Positions 1 to 12,311 of a stretch of DNA of 64,000 bases are shown here, in pieces. Numbering within the stretch: position 1 is the stretch's first letter; every line of letters starts with the position of its first letter. This DNA comes from Phoma sp. XZ068. Taxonomy: Eukaryota; Ascomycota; Dothideomycetes; Pleosporales; Didymellaceae. Both the position numbers and the translations under genes were made by a program. The notes beneath the pieces are model-generated. The model ran no database searches and had not been told where the DNA came from. It worked only from the letters and a program-made list of their open reading frames with translations. The stretch lies in NCBI GenBank assembly GCA_004835665.1, contig RBKR01000001.1, positions 2,604,001 through 2,668,000 of the forward strand. The letters are read 5' to 3'.

Positions 1-588
1 GTCGAGGGGAATGAGCGAGTTTACGGGCTTGACGTGGACGACGTTGTTGCGATTGCCGTGCTCGTCTGTGGCTGATATGTGTCAGTGTATGTGCAGGGAC
101 AAGGTATGATTGTACACACCGGATTCTTTAGACTCGTCGACTACCCAATGTCCTTCGCCGATGCGGATCTTGTACTGATAGCTGCCCTCGGTGACATTGC
201 CAAAGTTCTGCTCAAAGACAAGATCCCCAGACGGAGTCTTCTCCTTGCGCGGCTTGAGCTCGAGCGGTGCCCAAGGCGGCGTGCTGAGGGAGGTGACGAC
301 GTACACAGGCGGCTGCACGCCCGGCTGCGTGAAGGAGATGGTCGCCTCGCTCTTCATGCTGACGTTTGCCAGTACGAGTGGAGAGGACGAGGAGGCAGGA
401 CGGGGAGAGATGCAAGCGTCGTGCAGGGAGGGGTCGCTCGCGGACCGACTTGGTTGGGGGCGAGGTTCGAGGCTCTGGGCGATGGGTTCTACTTTGGGAG
501 GAATATCGTCAGTCGTTGCAGAAGGACGTCTGCCACTCGCCCACAGCGAGCGTAGGCGATGGCGGTGGGGGCGTGAAAGGATGCTCAT
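1..588 (-). CDS. CBM48 (glycogen-binding/AMPK-beta-like) domain protein, 3' end cut by window
   Basis: The ATG is at 588. Exon 1 (588-120) encodes a Ser/Pro-rich N-terminus of about 75 residues followed by an immunoglobulin-like CBM48 fold. Typical signs are PVYVVTSLS, then PWAPLELKP, the YQYKIRIGEGHWVVDES strand and a final TDEHGNRNN turn. The turn is only reached by removing a short intron (119-72, donor GTGTGT, acceptor CAG). Exon 2 (71-1) then stays in frame to the window edge. CBM48 modules bind glycogen or starch-like glucans in AMPK-beta subunits and in related fungal proteins. The sequence gives the module but not the partner, because the C-terminus is missing. No neighbour context is available on that side. 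The domain call is fairly secure; the cellular role is unknown. Confidence 0.72.
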
Positions 589-2509
589 GGAACGGGGAGA
601 GGGGAACTAGGTGGTCGCACAGGACGAGTGCATGTGCATGGAGCAGACGTACCAGCGCTCACTTCACGGCGCAATCATTCGATACACAAGTAGCAGTCTC
701 CACCGGGGCTCCTTCTCACGCGACTCAGCGCCCGAGGAAGGCGCGTGGGCGTTTGTTGAGGATGTGGACGGCGGTGGGCAGGTGCTCGTCTGCCGCTTCC
801 CGTTCTGTTGGATATGCGCACAGCTCACTCACGACGAGGAGAGAGCCTGGGTTGCTTGCTGGGAGTGAGTGTTTCTATTCCGGGCTGCGGCGGCTGGGTT
901 TCTGTCAAGGCTGCACGAGTATGCACGCTCCCCGCAACACTCCAGCCATGTTGGCGAAGCTGTTCGCAAATGACGTGAGAGAGACGCATGCCATCGATGG
1001 AACCTTGTTGCAGCGAGCGCGCTGAGCCGGTATCCAGTAGCTAGCGGGCGCCACACTAAGCCTCATTGGAGCTCTCCCGCGGGGATCTTCACATGCTCGA
1101 CGCTGCCCTCAACAGCCTCAAATAGTGTATTGACTTCGTTGAATACTCCAGCATCAGCTCAACACCAATATTCTTAGCTAGAACGTGCATCTTGGGTGTG
1201 TGCTGTTCGTTATGTTGCGCTGACAGCTGCCGGCCGCCGTGACGTCGTCCCTCCCGCATCGGTCCCATTGAATCGCTCCGCACTTAACGTCCTGCGAACA
1301 CATGTTCCCACGCGGTCATTCAGCGCTGCATAAGCGCACCACAGCCAGAACCACGCGCACTGTGCCCCAAATGGCACCAGGTCACCGTATCGTGCACGCA
1401 GCATCCAGTTGACACCGCACTGATTTCAGGAACACCACCAAGACGAGCGAGACGTCGCAAGTCAGCAGTTCACCAACGGTGCAAAATTACGTGCTAATGA
1501 ATATCACACAGAGTAAATCAAACCATCCAAGTCAGGCTTTCTGACTATTCGAGGCAGGCAGCTATGGCACCTGTTGAAAACAAGTCAGGATACCAATCGA
1601 TCCGATTTCATGGCACCTCCTACGCAAGATGGCCTTCATTTGGACGACCATACAATGAAACTCTCACGATACCACTCAACACCTTAGAACCTACAAGACA
1701 ACGCACCCCAGCTACGTATTCCTTGGTGATGATCCGGTGATTCGTGATCAGCAACGTGCTCCCAAATCTTCTCGGTCCGAAACCAGCGTTCGCAACACCA
1801 CGCTTCGCTCCAAGAGCACAGAACCGCAGATTCTGCCCAGTGCCGGATCCGATCCTTATTTCAAACTGCCACGCCTGGTCTTATGATGTAGTGGAGTTGG
1901 GTGTTCATGCACTTGCATCCCGGAGTTCTGGGATGATCGCTCACGACAAGCGCCACCTTCTGTGGACAGACCAGCTACAGCCTTGCAAAAGACAAACAAA
2001 CAACCACTCCGAAGCCTTGAAAGCTCTGTGTCTTGGCCACTCGTTCGATTGATCGCCTTAAACCGGGTTGTTGGGCCAAGATAAAGTTTCGATACATGTT
2101 CTGTTACAGGACGTGCCGCACCATACCCTTGTCGCAACCATCAAGAGGATGCATGTACAGCCGCGTGCCTTTGCCTCGCCTCACGAACTCCTTCCAGAAG
2201 CATGGGTTTCAGGGCGGCGGCATTACGTTACTGTGCCATGCCGACCGCGTTTGGGAGTACCAACACCAAACCCACTCCGCAACAGCCGGGTCATGTATCT
2301 CCGCGCTCAATATATCCTCAAGTCCCCGCTCATCTACATTCAGTCGTTTTTGCTTCTTTGTCACTTACCTGTCAGTCGTTTTGATACCACAGTCCGTCGT
2401 TTCTTGCAACTCTCCGCCTTCCTCTCCGCGGAGTTTGGTGTTAGTTGGCGATACCCCATGTTTTTTGCCGGCACCACGAATCATAGGAAATATCGGTATA
2501 CAGATTGAC
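589..2509. other. gene-free stretch
   Basis: About 1.9 kb between the CBM48 gene's 5' end and the rhodopsin-like gene. Only short overlapping ORFs occur on both strands, with no recognisable domain and no splice structure I can join. The part nearest 2.5 kb should hold the promoter of the + strand gene. No TATA element, tRNA or repeat was recognised. Confidence 0.5.
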
Positions 2510-2524
2510 ATGGGCCATATTATA

Positions 2525-4115
2525 ATGTCAGCAGCCGCCAATCAAGGCCCGCTGTTGAACCGCGTTAGTCTGGCACAATACACCGTAGCCGTTGCCTTTG
2601 TTCTGCTCCGGTCAGTCTATTCCCTCATTGCGAACGAGCACGGCACTGACACAGCGCAGGTATTTCACGCGAGGCTTCATCGTAAAAAAATTCGGACTCG
2701 ATGATCTCTTCATCTTCATCGCTATTGTACGCTGCACCAATACCATAATGTATGAAATTACTGACAGAATTAAAGATTCTGGGTTTAGGCCAAACAGCCA
2801 CCATTATACTACAAGTTGAACATGGAAGAGGTCGACACTCATCAGAGCTTCACAAAGAAGACTTTGATCTCATGTTAATGGTACGGACCTTCCACTACAT
2901 GCACCACATAAGGCTGACCTGGCACAGTACAAGTGGGTCAACATGCTAATTTACTTTGTTGCGAACTGGTAAGTTGAATGTCTTCAACAGTCAACCCAGC
3001 CTCTAATCAACTCTACAGGGCAGTGAAGATGTCCATCCTCGCACTTTACCACCGCATCGGCTCCGGCAAGCGTGGCTTGCCCCTGATCGTACAATCCCGC
3101 GCCATCTGGATAACTGCCGGTTTGATATCGGCTTTCACCCTCGCTGTGATCCTCGTACGTATCTGCAAGCATTCCAGACATCGCCAACTAACATATTCAA
3201 GGTTCAAGTTTTCTCTTGCATCCCTGTCACGGCAGCCTGGGATGTCGATCAATTCCCCATCATGTGCGTCGACGGCGCGACATTCATGCAGACGCAAGGC
3301 GCCATCAACGTCTTCACAGACGTAGTGCTTCTGCTCTACCCCTTACCACTACTGCGGTTGCTGAAGTTCAACAAGCGGCAGAGGAGTACGTCGGCTCGCG
3401 AAACGAAAATGACTGGAGAACTGACAAGCTGCAGCTGCCCTCATCGTCATCTTTTCCATCGGCCTCATCCCCGTAGTTGCAAGTACCATGCGGCTCTGCG
3501 AAATCGTCATGAGCGGGAATGCAGTCCAACAGGGCATGTCATGGCAAGAAGCAGATTCTAGCTGGTACGTGACCATCTCTCCCTTCAAACCTGTTGGTTC
3601 GCCTCACTTAAACCCCCTGTTGTGGTCTCCATTTTACATCCCCACACTTCCCCTATTACCACCCCTCCGGCCTACATTTAATAAAACCTCATCTAACAAC
3701 CTACAGGCGCTGGGCTTGGGTCCCCGTGTGGTCCCAAATCGAAGTCGACGTAGGCATCATCACTGCCTGCCTCGCGTGCTTCTCCCCCTTATTACGCGTC
3801 CTATGGAGCGAAGTCCATGTCCCACGGACAATATCACCAAGCATGGTTGAACTGCCCAAGTACACCGGGAGCTGGGGGAGTGTAGATAGCCGCGACAGTG
3901 CAGAGAACGAGAAGAAGGAGGTGAAGCAAGGCGCGACAACGATGATGCCGATGAGGGAGAAAGAATTACCTGCACTCCCGGATAATGCGAATAAAGAGGC
4001 GGGCGGGAATTACTACGACGATGCGAGCGATGAGGAAGAAGCGCGCGATACGAGACATGTCGGCGTGGCAAGGTCAGCGAGTAAGAGGATAGAATATACC
4101 AGGAAACTATCATGA
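2525..4115 (+). CDS. Integral membrane protein with fungal rhodopsin (Pth11-like) domain
   Basis: Eight exons join cleanly: 2525-2610, 2660-2726, 2776-2880, 2928-2968, 3019-3154, 3202-3385, 3435-3564 and 3707-4115, giving 385 residues. An in-frame ATG at 2510 would add five. The family is recognised from its ordered blocks: RYFTRGFIVKKFGLDD after the first helix, GLGQTATIILQVEHGRGRHS, the helix start NWAVKMSILALYHRI, the FSCIPVTAAWD loop, QGAINVFTDVVLLLYPLPLL and the last block RWAWVPVWSQIEVDVGIITA. This matches fungal seven-helix rhodopsin-domain proteins, some of which (Pth11 type) act as plasma-membrane sensors. The tail of about 100 residues is acidic and hydrophilic, probably cytosolic. 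No CFEM domain precedes it, so a true Pth11 orthologue is unlikely. The ligand is unknown. Its 3' end lies only 48 bp from the convergent CLC gene. Confidence 0.85.
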
Positions 4116-4163
4116 TGAATAAACAAATGCATAAAACGCTACAACACACTACATGCTACTGAT

Positions 4164-7135
4164 CTACCCCACTCTCCGTTCCCTTTCTCGCTCCTCCTCC
4201 AACTCCGCCCCGATAAAACTATCTTCTTCCTCTTCCACCGGCGTCCCAAGCAGTCCCCTCTCCTCGCTCCCCCCAGCAATCCCATCGCGCTGCTCGCGCA
4301 ACCCTCCTCTCCTTACTCCCCCGCCTACCCCCGCATCGACGTGTTCTTCGCTCTCGTCCCACACCTCGTCCTCCATCCCGTTCAACACGTACCACACATC
4401 CTTCTTCGTCAGCAGGCCGCGCAGCAACCCCTTCTCGGTGAACAGCACATAGCGCAGCCCGAGTTTCTGGAACATGCTGACGGTGAGATGAAACGACGCG
4501 CGCGCGTTCAGGGTAATGGGCGTCTGATCCATCCACGGGCGCAAGTCGAGGGAGGTATTCGGGTCCGAGAGGGGTTGGTGGGAGAAATGGCATTCGGTTT
4601 CGGGCGGCAGGGATTTGGACGTCGTGAGGGAGAGGGCGTAGAGGAGTTCAGTGCGGGAGATGTAGCCTAGCAAGAGGGCGTCGCTTGCGCCATCGCTTTC
4701 TTGCTCTGAGGAGGATATGACGGGGAAGCCGCGGAAGCGGTGGGCTTGCAGCATTTCGCGGAGCGATTGGATCGTGTGGCCTGTTGCGGATATGGCGGTT
4801 AGGTCCTCGATGCGGGTCATGACGTGGGCGGCGGGTACATCGGGGATGCTCGAGCCGTTGTCGTCGCGGTTGTCTAGAAACGGGTACCCTTTGAAGTGGA
4901 TCCAGGACTCGTATATGCCGCGCGGGCTGATTGCGTCACCTATCCATTTCGATATCATGACTGCAATCATGATGGGCAGGACGTAGGTTAGTGCGCCGGT
5001 GAGCTCGAACATGATGACCACGATGGACACGGTCATGCGCGTGGTACCCGCGAGTGCGGACGCGGCGCCGACGATGGCATAGGTCCCTGGCGTTACGCAG
5101 GGCACGTCGGGCTCGCAGGAGCTGAAGACGAAGAGGTGGGGGAATGCGGATTGGAAGACTTCAACACTGAGACCGACAGCGCGGCCGTAGAGACCGCCGA
5201 TGGCCATGGAGGGCAGGATGATGCCGGCAGGGATTTGGAGGCCGAATGTGAAGCCTGCAAGAATGATGCCAAGGAGAGCTGAGATGAGGAGGAGCGCGAT
5301 GACGCCGGTGTTTGCTTTTCCGGACTTGCAGAGGCCGAGCGTGTCTTCTGTTAGATCGGCGCATTCGGCGAAGAGGATGTAGACAAGCTCGGAGGCTTGG
5401 GCTCGCATGAACTTGATGGGGTAGTTGATGAATGCTGTGATGGAAGACACGATGATGACTTCAGTGACGGGGCCTTTGAGGTAGGTGCGGTTCTTGCGCC
5501 ACTCGGCGATGGTCATGTTCAGCTTTATGAACAGGCCGCCGTAGAGACCGCCGATGATGCCGAGTAGTGCAAAGGGAACGAGCTCGAAGTCGTGCCAGCC
5601 ACTGTGATAGGTGACTTGATAAAGGACGAGCTTGCCGGTTCGGAAGGGGTTGAACGCCTGGAGTGTGACGGCTGCGACCATGGCACAGACGAAGCTGCTC
5701 CACATCGTCTTGTCGGGGAAGTAGTAGGATAGCTGCTCGAGACTGAACAGCACGCCACCTACGGGCGCACCAAAGGCGACCGAGATGCCAGCTGCGGCCG
5801 CCGCGGAGAGAACCTCTCGCTTTCGCGCTGTATCCAGTCAGCCTGACTCCAAGGGTGAAGATAAAGCACACTGACCTTCGTTGCCGTTGACGCTGCCGAA
5901 CAGCTTCATGAACAGATTCGCTGAGCAGCATGCTACGTGGACCAAGGGGCCTTCTTTGCCTAGCCACAGTCCTGAAGCCACCGCAAGGCACTGCACTTGT
6001 CAGTATATGTAGAGCTGGTATAGGCTGTGAACTTACCAGGCCTATGGTCTTCGTCACCAACGTCCAGCCACCTAGAAAGTGCCGTATGACGAAGCCACCC
6101 AACACAGTCTTGATCTCCGGGATACCACTATGTTTAGCGTATGGCGAGAACTCTCTCACCAGTAGGCTCGCACATGCTGCAAAGAGGACCTATCTCTTGT
6201 CAGTTCCAACCTAAGGAAATGCATCTAACCTCCCCACTCACCGAGAAGAGTATGAAGAAGATGTACTCCACAATCCACTTCCCACCAACACTGCCAATCC
6301 CCATTGCACTCCCCCACTCCTGCCAATCAGCGCACTGATCACCTGTATCAATCCCCCAACAACAGAAACCTTTGTTTAGATAGAAATGTCCATCGCCGTC
6401 CACACTGCTACAATACCCAGTCTTCAGATCGGCTAGCCAGTCACTCGCAACGTCGATAAACGCGGCTATGCCACCAGACAATATACCCGCCGCGACCAGT
6501 ATAATCCACACCTGGCTCGCGTCTGCGAGCTGCTTGATCGTGCCGAGTAATCCCGTGGCGCCAGAGTACAAGTAGCGTAGTCGTTGGCGCTCCTTTGCGT
6601 ACTCGAAGATCCAGTCGATGGCGGTCAGGTCATCGTAGCCGACGCGGCGGCCGGGGCCTTCGACGTACCAATCCAGGCCGGAGGCGTCTTTGGTGTCGGT
6701 CAGGTGGGAGCCTGCGTCGGCGGGGGTGTCGAGGTAGTTGAGGATGAGCTCTGTGGAGCCGTTGCCATTGCTGTTGCCGTTGTTTGTGCGGAGGTGTTGC
6801 AGTCGAGACTGTTGTGCGCGTGGGCTGGGGGTGTTGCGCGGCGAGGCGGAGGAGCCGGTGAGGAAGCGTGGGAGCAGAGAGGCGGCTGCTGGTTTGGGTT
6901 TGCGCTTGAACGAGATCCTGTAGCGTGTCAGCTCATATTAGAGGACCCAGATGGGCGGCGTGTACTGCTCAGAAAGACTGCTGTTCAGCGGGTCGTCTGC
7001 CAGTAGTGCTTCCTCATCACTATGGTCGTCCTCGACAGCTGGCTGCTTTCCGTTCGGTGAGCGTCCGGACGACGCCCGGCTGGCGGATGCTTCGACATGT
7101 CCGTGTGGGGACCGACTTGCTGACGAGCTTGACAT
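4164..7135 (-). CDS. CLC-type voltage-gated chloride channel/transporter with two CBS domains
   Basis: Five exons (7135-6966, 6917-6242, 6189-6037, 5990-5876 and 5827-4164) give 925 residues in one frame. CLC hallmarks are in order: KHSGIPEIK near residue 302 (variant of the GSGIPE filter loop), GLWLGKEGPLVH with the gating glutamate at about 346, and GLQIPAGIILPS (GxFxP-like) further on. Two C-terminal CBS repeats follow, the first around VMTRIEDLTAISATGH and GYISRTELL, the second around DLRPWMDQTPITL and LRGLLTKKDVW. The N-terminal 200 residues are hydrophilic and Ser-rich. Fungal CLC proteins such as yeast Gef1 serve anion homeostasis in Golgi, endosome or vacuole membranes. The retained gating glutamate would allow Cl-/H+ exchange, but channel versus exchanger cannot be settled here. 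The first donor (GTACAC at 6965) was chosen because it alone restores frame. Confidence 0.93.
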
Positions 7136-7486
7136 CCCATCAGCGAGTATTCAGTAAAAGCTGGGGTGTCATTCTTCACCGGCGCATTGTGTCGTTGGCG
7201 TGTTGGATCGCCGCATCGTATCGATACGTAGGGCTGTTGGGTGGCCCAAGCTCGATCTGCGACCTCCAGGGTCTCGAACATGTGCAAGCATATCCACATG
7301 ATAGTCAGAATAGAATGCAAACGAGGTTTAACTAAATTACAAAACAGTATACATTGCTATGTGCTCATGCTGTCATTCATTCATCAAACACGGAACGCCC
7401 TTGAACACGGAACCATTGTAGTCCATACACATCTCCTTTACAATCCACCACCATTCAGACCACCCAGATCATTCAGGTCCACTTTC
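7136..7486. other. short intergenic region
   Basis: About 350 bp between the CLC start and the stop of the alcohol dehydrogenase on the same strand. It should hold the CLC promoter and the dehydrogenase 3' end. No TATA box or other element was recognised. Confidence 0.4.
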
Positions 7487-8695
7487 CTACTCCTGGTTGA
7501 AATCGACCACAGCTCTGCCGGCGATCTCGCCCCTCCGCAGCTTCTGCACAGCTTCATTAAACTTGCTCAATGGGTACACCGTATAGATAGGCTTTAGTAG
7601 ACCTCGCTTCGCAAAGTCTAGGGTTTTATCAACATCAGCCATGCTGCTGACTAGCGTACCCTGAACACTCTGCTTCTTGAAACACATTTGGTTAGGGTCA
7701 AGGTCGATATGCTGAGTACCCGCTGGAGGCAGACCAATACACATGACCTTTCCGCCTACTCGGCCGCCAAGGTAGCTGACCGAAGAAGGGTATGTCTGCA
7801 CTGCCGTAACAAAGACGCCGTGGGCACCGATGCCGTCGCAGATGCGGATAATCTCCTCGGCGACGTTTTCGACTTTCTTGAAGTCGATGAACTCTTCTGC
7901 GCCAACCTCCTTGCACAGTTTCTCTTTGTCGTCGCCAGTATCAATGGCTACAGCGCGAAGGCCCATGGCTTTGGCGAGCTGAACACCTTGCATGCCAACT
8001 CCACCGCCTGCACCGGGGAACACGGCCCAGTCTCCAGGCCTCAGATTGGATTCTTTAATGGATGTGTAGATGGTGGAGGCGGAGCACATGATGGGCCCGG
8101 CGATGTAATCGCTGACGCCGTCCGGAATGATTGTGGTATAGCGTTCGGGTGAGACGACGTATTGCTTATAGGATCCATCGCACATTAGCCCGGTGAAGAC
8201 TGCACCTGAACAGTAGCATTCTTGGCCGCCACGGCAAAGCTCGCACGCACCGCACGTGTTTTGAATGGGCTGCCATCTATTAGCTTGACTGGTCTCTTTC
8301 AAAAGTGTGGCAGAGACACTCACCTTGAATCCCGCCCTCATGCCTGGCTTCAGTGTCTTGACTTGGTCTCCGACCTGGACAATGACGCCAGAACCTTCAT
8401 GTCCAGCGCATTTTGTACCCAATGCAGACATCTTTGGAAGTGCCCAGTCGTTTAGCATGAAGTGAATGTCGCTGTGACAGATGCCGGTTGCGTTAAGCTT
8501 GATCAAGACATCGGTTGGTCCTACGAGATGCTGTTAGACATTGCCAGTGTGAAGTAACTCGTGCATGTAGCACAAACCTGGCTCTGGCGTAGGCACATCT
8601 TGCACTTCAACATAGAAGTCTGGGCCTTCATTGACAACTACACCACCCTTGCACGTCTTTGGGATGTCGTAAGTCTGAACTTTGTCGTCTGCCAT
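7487..8695 (-). CDS. Zinc-dependent alcohol dehydrogenase (MDR family)
   Basis: Three exons (8695-8578, 8520-8324 and 8269-7487) give 365 residues. The catalytic zinc site is visible as TGICHSD (Cys54) and AGHEGSG (His80, Glu81). The structural zinc site is CGACELCRGGQECYC, with the four cysteines spaced 2, 2 and 7. The Rossmann turn is GAGGGVGMQGVQLAKAMG, followed by the acidic residue AIDTGDDKE that favours NAD over NADP. Length and order fit fungal medium-chain ethanol/propanol-type dehydrogenases interconverting alcohols and aldehydes. No targeting signal is evident, so cytosolic. The second acceptor (CAG at 8272-8270) was preferred to a TAG nearby because it alone keeps frame and gives the usual residues before the structural zinc loop. 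Substrate is not predictable. Confidence 0.93.
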
Positions 8696-9887
8696 AGTGA
8701 TGTGTGTTCTTCAATTGAGCTAAGATATGTGGTCAAGAGGAGAGTAGTCAACAAACAAGAAGACAGTGTAAGTGAGATCGACAAAATCAGGAAGTGACGA
8801 GACAGAAGACTTGAAATATCAATGATGAGATGGTAAAGCAGGCCTCGGTCGTACCGTTACCCCTCTTCGAGGCAGACTGGTCTACAGTAAGGGCTACTGC
8901 ATCGGGTTGTGGCTCTCATTCTTTAGGACATGCAGGTCCATTACACGCTCTCGCTGTTGGCCCAAAGCCACGATGCACCACTTCTCACAACGCGTAGAGA
9001 TCCATATGTCCGAATCCTCAGTCATGCGAATCGCAATGCGGCAGATACTTGACTCAGTGGGTGCGAGTCGGAACCAAAGATGCGATCCGGCGGCGTTGTT
9101 CCGCACAGCGGATTAGCAGGATGCGCAGGAGTGCGCTGTCTGTAGTTGCACAATGTGTGGTGCTTCTGCCATTGTGGAGCTACTGGAGTGCGGGGTGATG
9201 AACGTGGGGAAGCTCGACGGTGACGTCGGACCGTGGGTGAGACGAAGGCAGCCCTAACGTCGAACAATGCACGACCTGAACACGCCAGACGCGCCAGAAC
9301 ATGTGATGTTCGACTGCGAGTCTTTTGATGTACGACGCGGCAGCTTCTCGAAGCATCCAAAGTAGCTATTCCTGCCGAACCGTGAATTCCCGGTCCCGGT
9401 GCTTTTTGCTTCTGTCATCCACCTCGATCTCGGCCTCGGCGGCTGCGGACGTCACGTGTGAGTCGCGCCATGGTGAATTCCAAAGCATCTGATTCGCTGA
9501 GCGCATTGTCGATCAGCTCTTGGTGCGGTTCCGAGACCTTGTAAGACGCAATAGACTTGACGCGGGGTGTTTGCAGGGCCCACCTCCTGGTACAAAGACG
9601 ACAACGCTTTATCGCGTGCACCACGAGCGTCCACGATAATGAGAGGCTCGTTGTACATGGCATTGTAGAGGGCAGAAACCGGTGCAGATACCACATGCCG
9701 AGGTTAGTAATGGCTCGTTGCTAGGGTGCGCTGGGAGGAAAACAACGGAGATGTGGGGCACAAGCAGCTGTTATCCTAGGCGAAATCGAGCTAACAGATG
9801 CGGCCCCGTGCATCATAAGTGAGGGGCAACAGCGAGTGGATGGCCAGACGTTCAAGATTACGAATTGGCCGCTCGCAGACGCTCACT
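8696..9887. other. divergent intergenic region
   Basis: About 1.2 kb between divergently transcribed alcohol dehydrogenase (-) and catalase-peroxidase (+). It should hold both promoters. Short ORFs here show no domain. Apart from the TATA-like element at 9888 I recognise no site; stress-response elements cannot be called confidently by eye. Confidence 0.4.
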
Positions 9888-9893
9888 TATATA
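9888..9893 (+). promoter_or_regulatory. TATA box of katG
   Basis: TATATA about 75 bp upstream of the katG ATG at 9965, a spacing usual for a fungal core promoter with a short leader. Assignment is by position only. Confidence 0.45.
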
Positions 9894-9964
9894 CCCAAGC
9901 CACCCGCTGAGACAATTTCCTGCTGCATACTTTCTTAGCACACACTACTCGACCCATAGCAATC

Positions 9965-12311
9965 ATGTCTAAAGGCGAGTGTCCCATGAAGACGGCGAAC
10001 GTCGCTGGTGGCGGTACCACGACGAGAGATTGGTGGCCGAACGAGCTCAGGCTCAATGTCCTGCGCCAGCACGATCCCAGACAGAACCCTCTCGGTGCCG
10101 ACTTCAACTATGCCGAGGAGTTCAAGAAGCTCGACTACCAGGCCCTGAAGAAGGACATCGCTGCGCTGATGACCGACTCCCAAGACTGGTGGCCTGCTGA
10201 CTTTGGTCACTATGGCGGTCTCTTGTGAGTGTTCTGGCTTGCATTACACGGGAATGGGCTGCTAACAATGGGACAGCATCCGATTGGCATGGCACTCTGC
10301 CGGCACCTACCGCGTCTCTGACGGCCGCGGCGGTGGTGGCGAGGGCCAGCAGCGCTTTGCTCCCCTCAACGCGTGGCCGGACAATGTCTCGCTCGACAAG
10401 GCCCGACGCCTGCTGTGGCCCATCAAGCAGAAGTATGGCAACAAGATCTCCTGGGCCGACCTGATGCTCCTCACCGGCAATGTCGCCCTCGAGACCATGG
10501 ACTGCCCCACCTTTGGCTTCGCAGGTGGCCGCGCCGACACATACCAGTCCGCCGAGGACGTCTACTGGGGCGGCGAGACCGAATGGCTGGGCAACGATGT
10601 CCGCTACCATGACGGCACTAAGGGCGTTGAGAGCGTCGAGGGCGAGGGCATCGTCGACGGCGACCAGCACAAGAACGCTGCCAAGTCCAAGCATGACATC
10701 CACACACAGCGCGACCTCGAGAAGCCTCTCGCCGCCGCCCACATGGGTCTCATTTACGTCAACCCCGAGGGTCCTGACGGTGTCCCCGACCCCGTTGCTG
10801 CTGCCCACGACATCCGCACCACCTTCGGCCGCATGGCCATGAATGACGAGGAGACCGCCGCCCTGATTGTCGGCGGCCACTCGTTCGGAAAGACACACGG
10901 TGCTGCTCCCTCCGAGCACACCGGCACAGACCCCAACGGCGCCGACCTTGCTGAGCAGGGTTTGGGCTGGAAGAACAGCCACGGCTCCGGCAAGGGCCCC
11001 GACACCATCACATCCGGTCTTGAGGTCACCTGGACCGGCACACCCACCAAATGGAGCAACAAGTACCTTGAGTACCTGTACAAGTTCGAGTGGGAGCTCG
11101 AGAAGTCCCCCGCGGGCGCCAACCAGTACGTTGCTAAGGGTGCTGATGACATCATCCCCGATGCCTACGACCCCAACAAGAAGCAGAAGCCTCGCATGTT
11201 GACCACCGACTTGTCGATGCGCTTCGACCCTGCGTACGAGAAGATCACTCGCCGCTGGTTGGACCACCCCGAGGAGCTTCACGATGCCTTCACACGCGCG
11301 TGGTTCAAGCTCCTTCACCGTGACATGGGTCCCCGTTCAAGGTGGGTTGGCCCTGAGATCCCCAAGGAGGTTCTTATCTGGGAGGATCCCGTTCCCGCTC
11401 CGGAGGGCGAGGTCATCGGCGAGAGTGACATCTCATCGCTGAAGAAGGAGATTCTCAACGCTGGTGTCGAGCCTTCTAAGCTCATCCGCGTTGCCTGGGC
11501 TTCTGCCGCTTCCTTCCGTGGCTCTGACAAGCGTGGTGGTGCCAACGGTGCTCGCATCCGTCTCGAGCCCCAGAAGAACTGGAAGATTAACAACCCCTCC
11601 GAGCTCCAGGAGGTCCTCAAGGCTCTCGAGGGCATCCAGTCCAAGTCTAGCAAGAAGGTTTCCCTTGCCGACTTGATCGTTCTTGCCGGTGTTGCTGCTC
11701 TTGAGAAGGCTGCCGGTGTCTCTGTCCCCTTCACACCTGGCCGTACCGACGCCACACAGGAGCAGACTGACGCTCAATCCTTCGAGCACCTCGAGCCCGT
11801 TACCGACGGCTTCCGTAACTACGGCAAGGGCAATGACCGTGTTCGCACCGAGCAATTGGATGTTGACAAGGCCAATCTCCTCAGGTTGACCGCACCTGAG
11901 ATGACTGTCCTTGTTGGTGGTATGCGTGCCCTCAACGCCAACTGGGATGGCTCTTCCCACGGTGTCTTCACCAAGCGCCCTGGTCAGCTTACCAATGACT
12001 TCTTCGTCAACCTGCTTGACACCAACGTCGCCTGGAAGGGCACCGACTCCTCCAGCCCTCACGAGCTGTACGAGGGTACTGATCGCAAGTCTGGTCAGAA
12101 GAAGTGGACCGGAACCCGCCACGACCTGATCTTCGGTTCGCACCCCGAGCTGCGTTCCATCGCCGAGATCTACGCCCAGCCCGATAGCGTGGACAAGTTC
12201 GTTAAGGACTTCGTAGCAGCGTGGGACAAGGTTATGAATTTGGATCGTTACGATGTCAAGGCGAAAGCGGTGAGTGGCACATCAAGTGTTTCGAGCAGGC
12301 CTCGTCTTTAA
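9965..12311 (+). CDS. katG: Bifunctional catalase-peroxidase (KatG)
   Basis: Two exons (9965-10224 and 10277-12311) give 764 residues, the usual length. The N-terminal haem domain has the distal motif RLAWHSAGTYR (Trp92, His93), the Tyr of GLIYVNPEG, the Met of LTTDLSMRFDPAYEK (together the Met-Tyr-Trp adduct needed for catalase activity) and the proximal haem ligand in VGGHSFGKTHG near 285-295. The second, haem-less repeat runs from about residue 450 to the end. The enzyme decomposes hydrogen peroxide. No signal peptide or canonical peroxisomal tag is seen, so a cytosolic form is inferred. Family knowledge: fungal katG genes are thought to be bacterial in origin by old transfer. Oddity: the end contains a strong GTGAGT donor at 12270. 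Splicing to an acceptor before 12373 would replace the last 13 residues with nine others, ending at 12399. Confidence 0.97.

Noticed and set aside
10122..12143. Long antisense ORFs (398 and 236 codons) opposite katG
   Set aside because: They mirror the strongly biased, GC-rich codons of katG. They start at non-ATG codons, have no domain, and katG itself is unmistakable.
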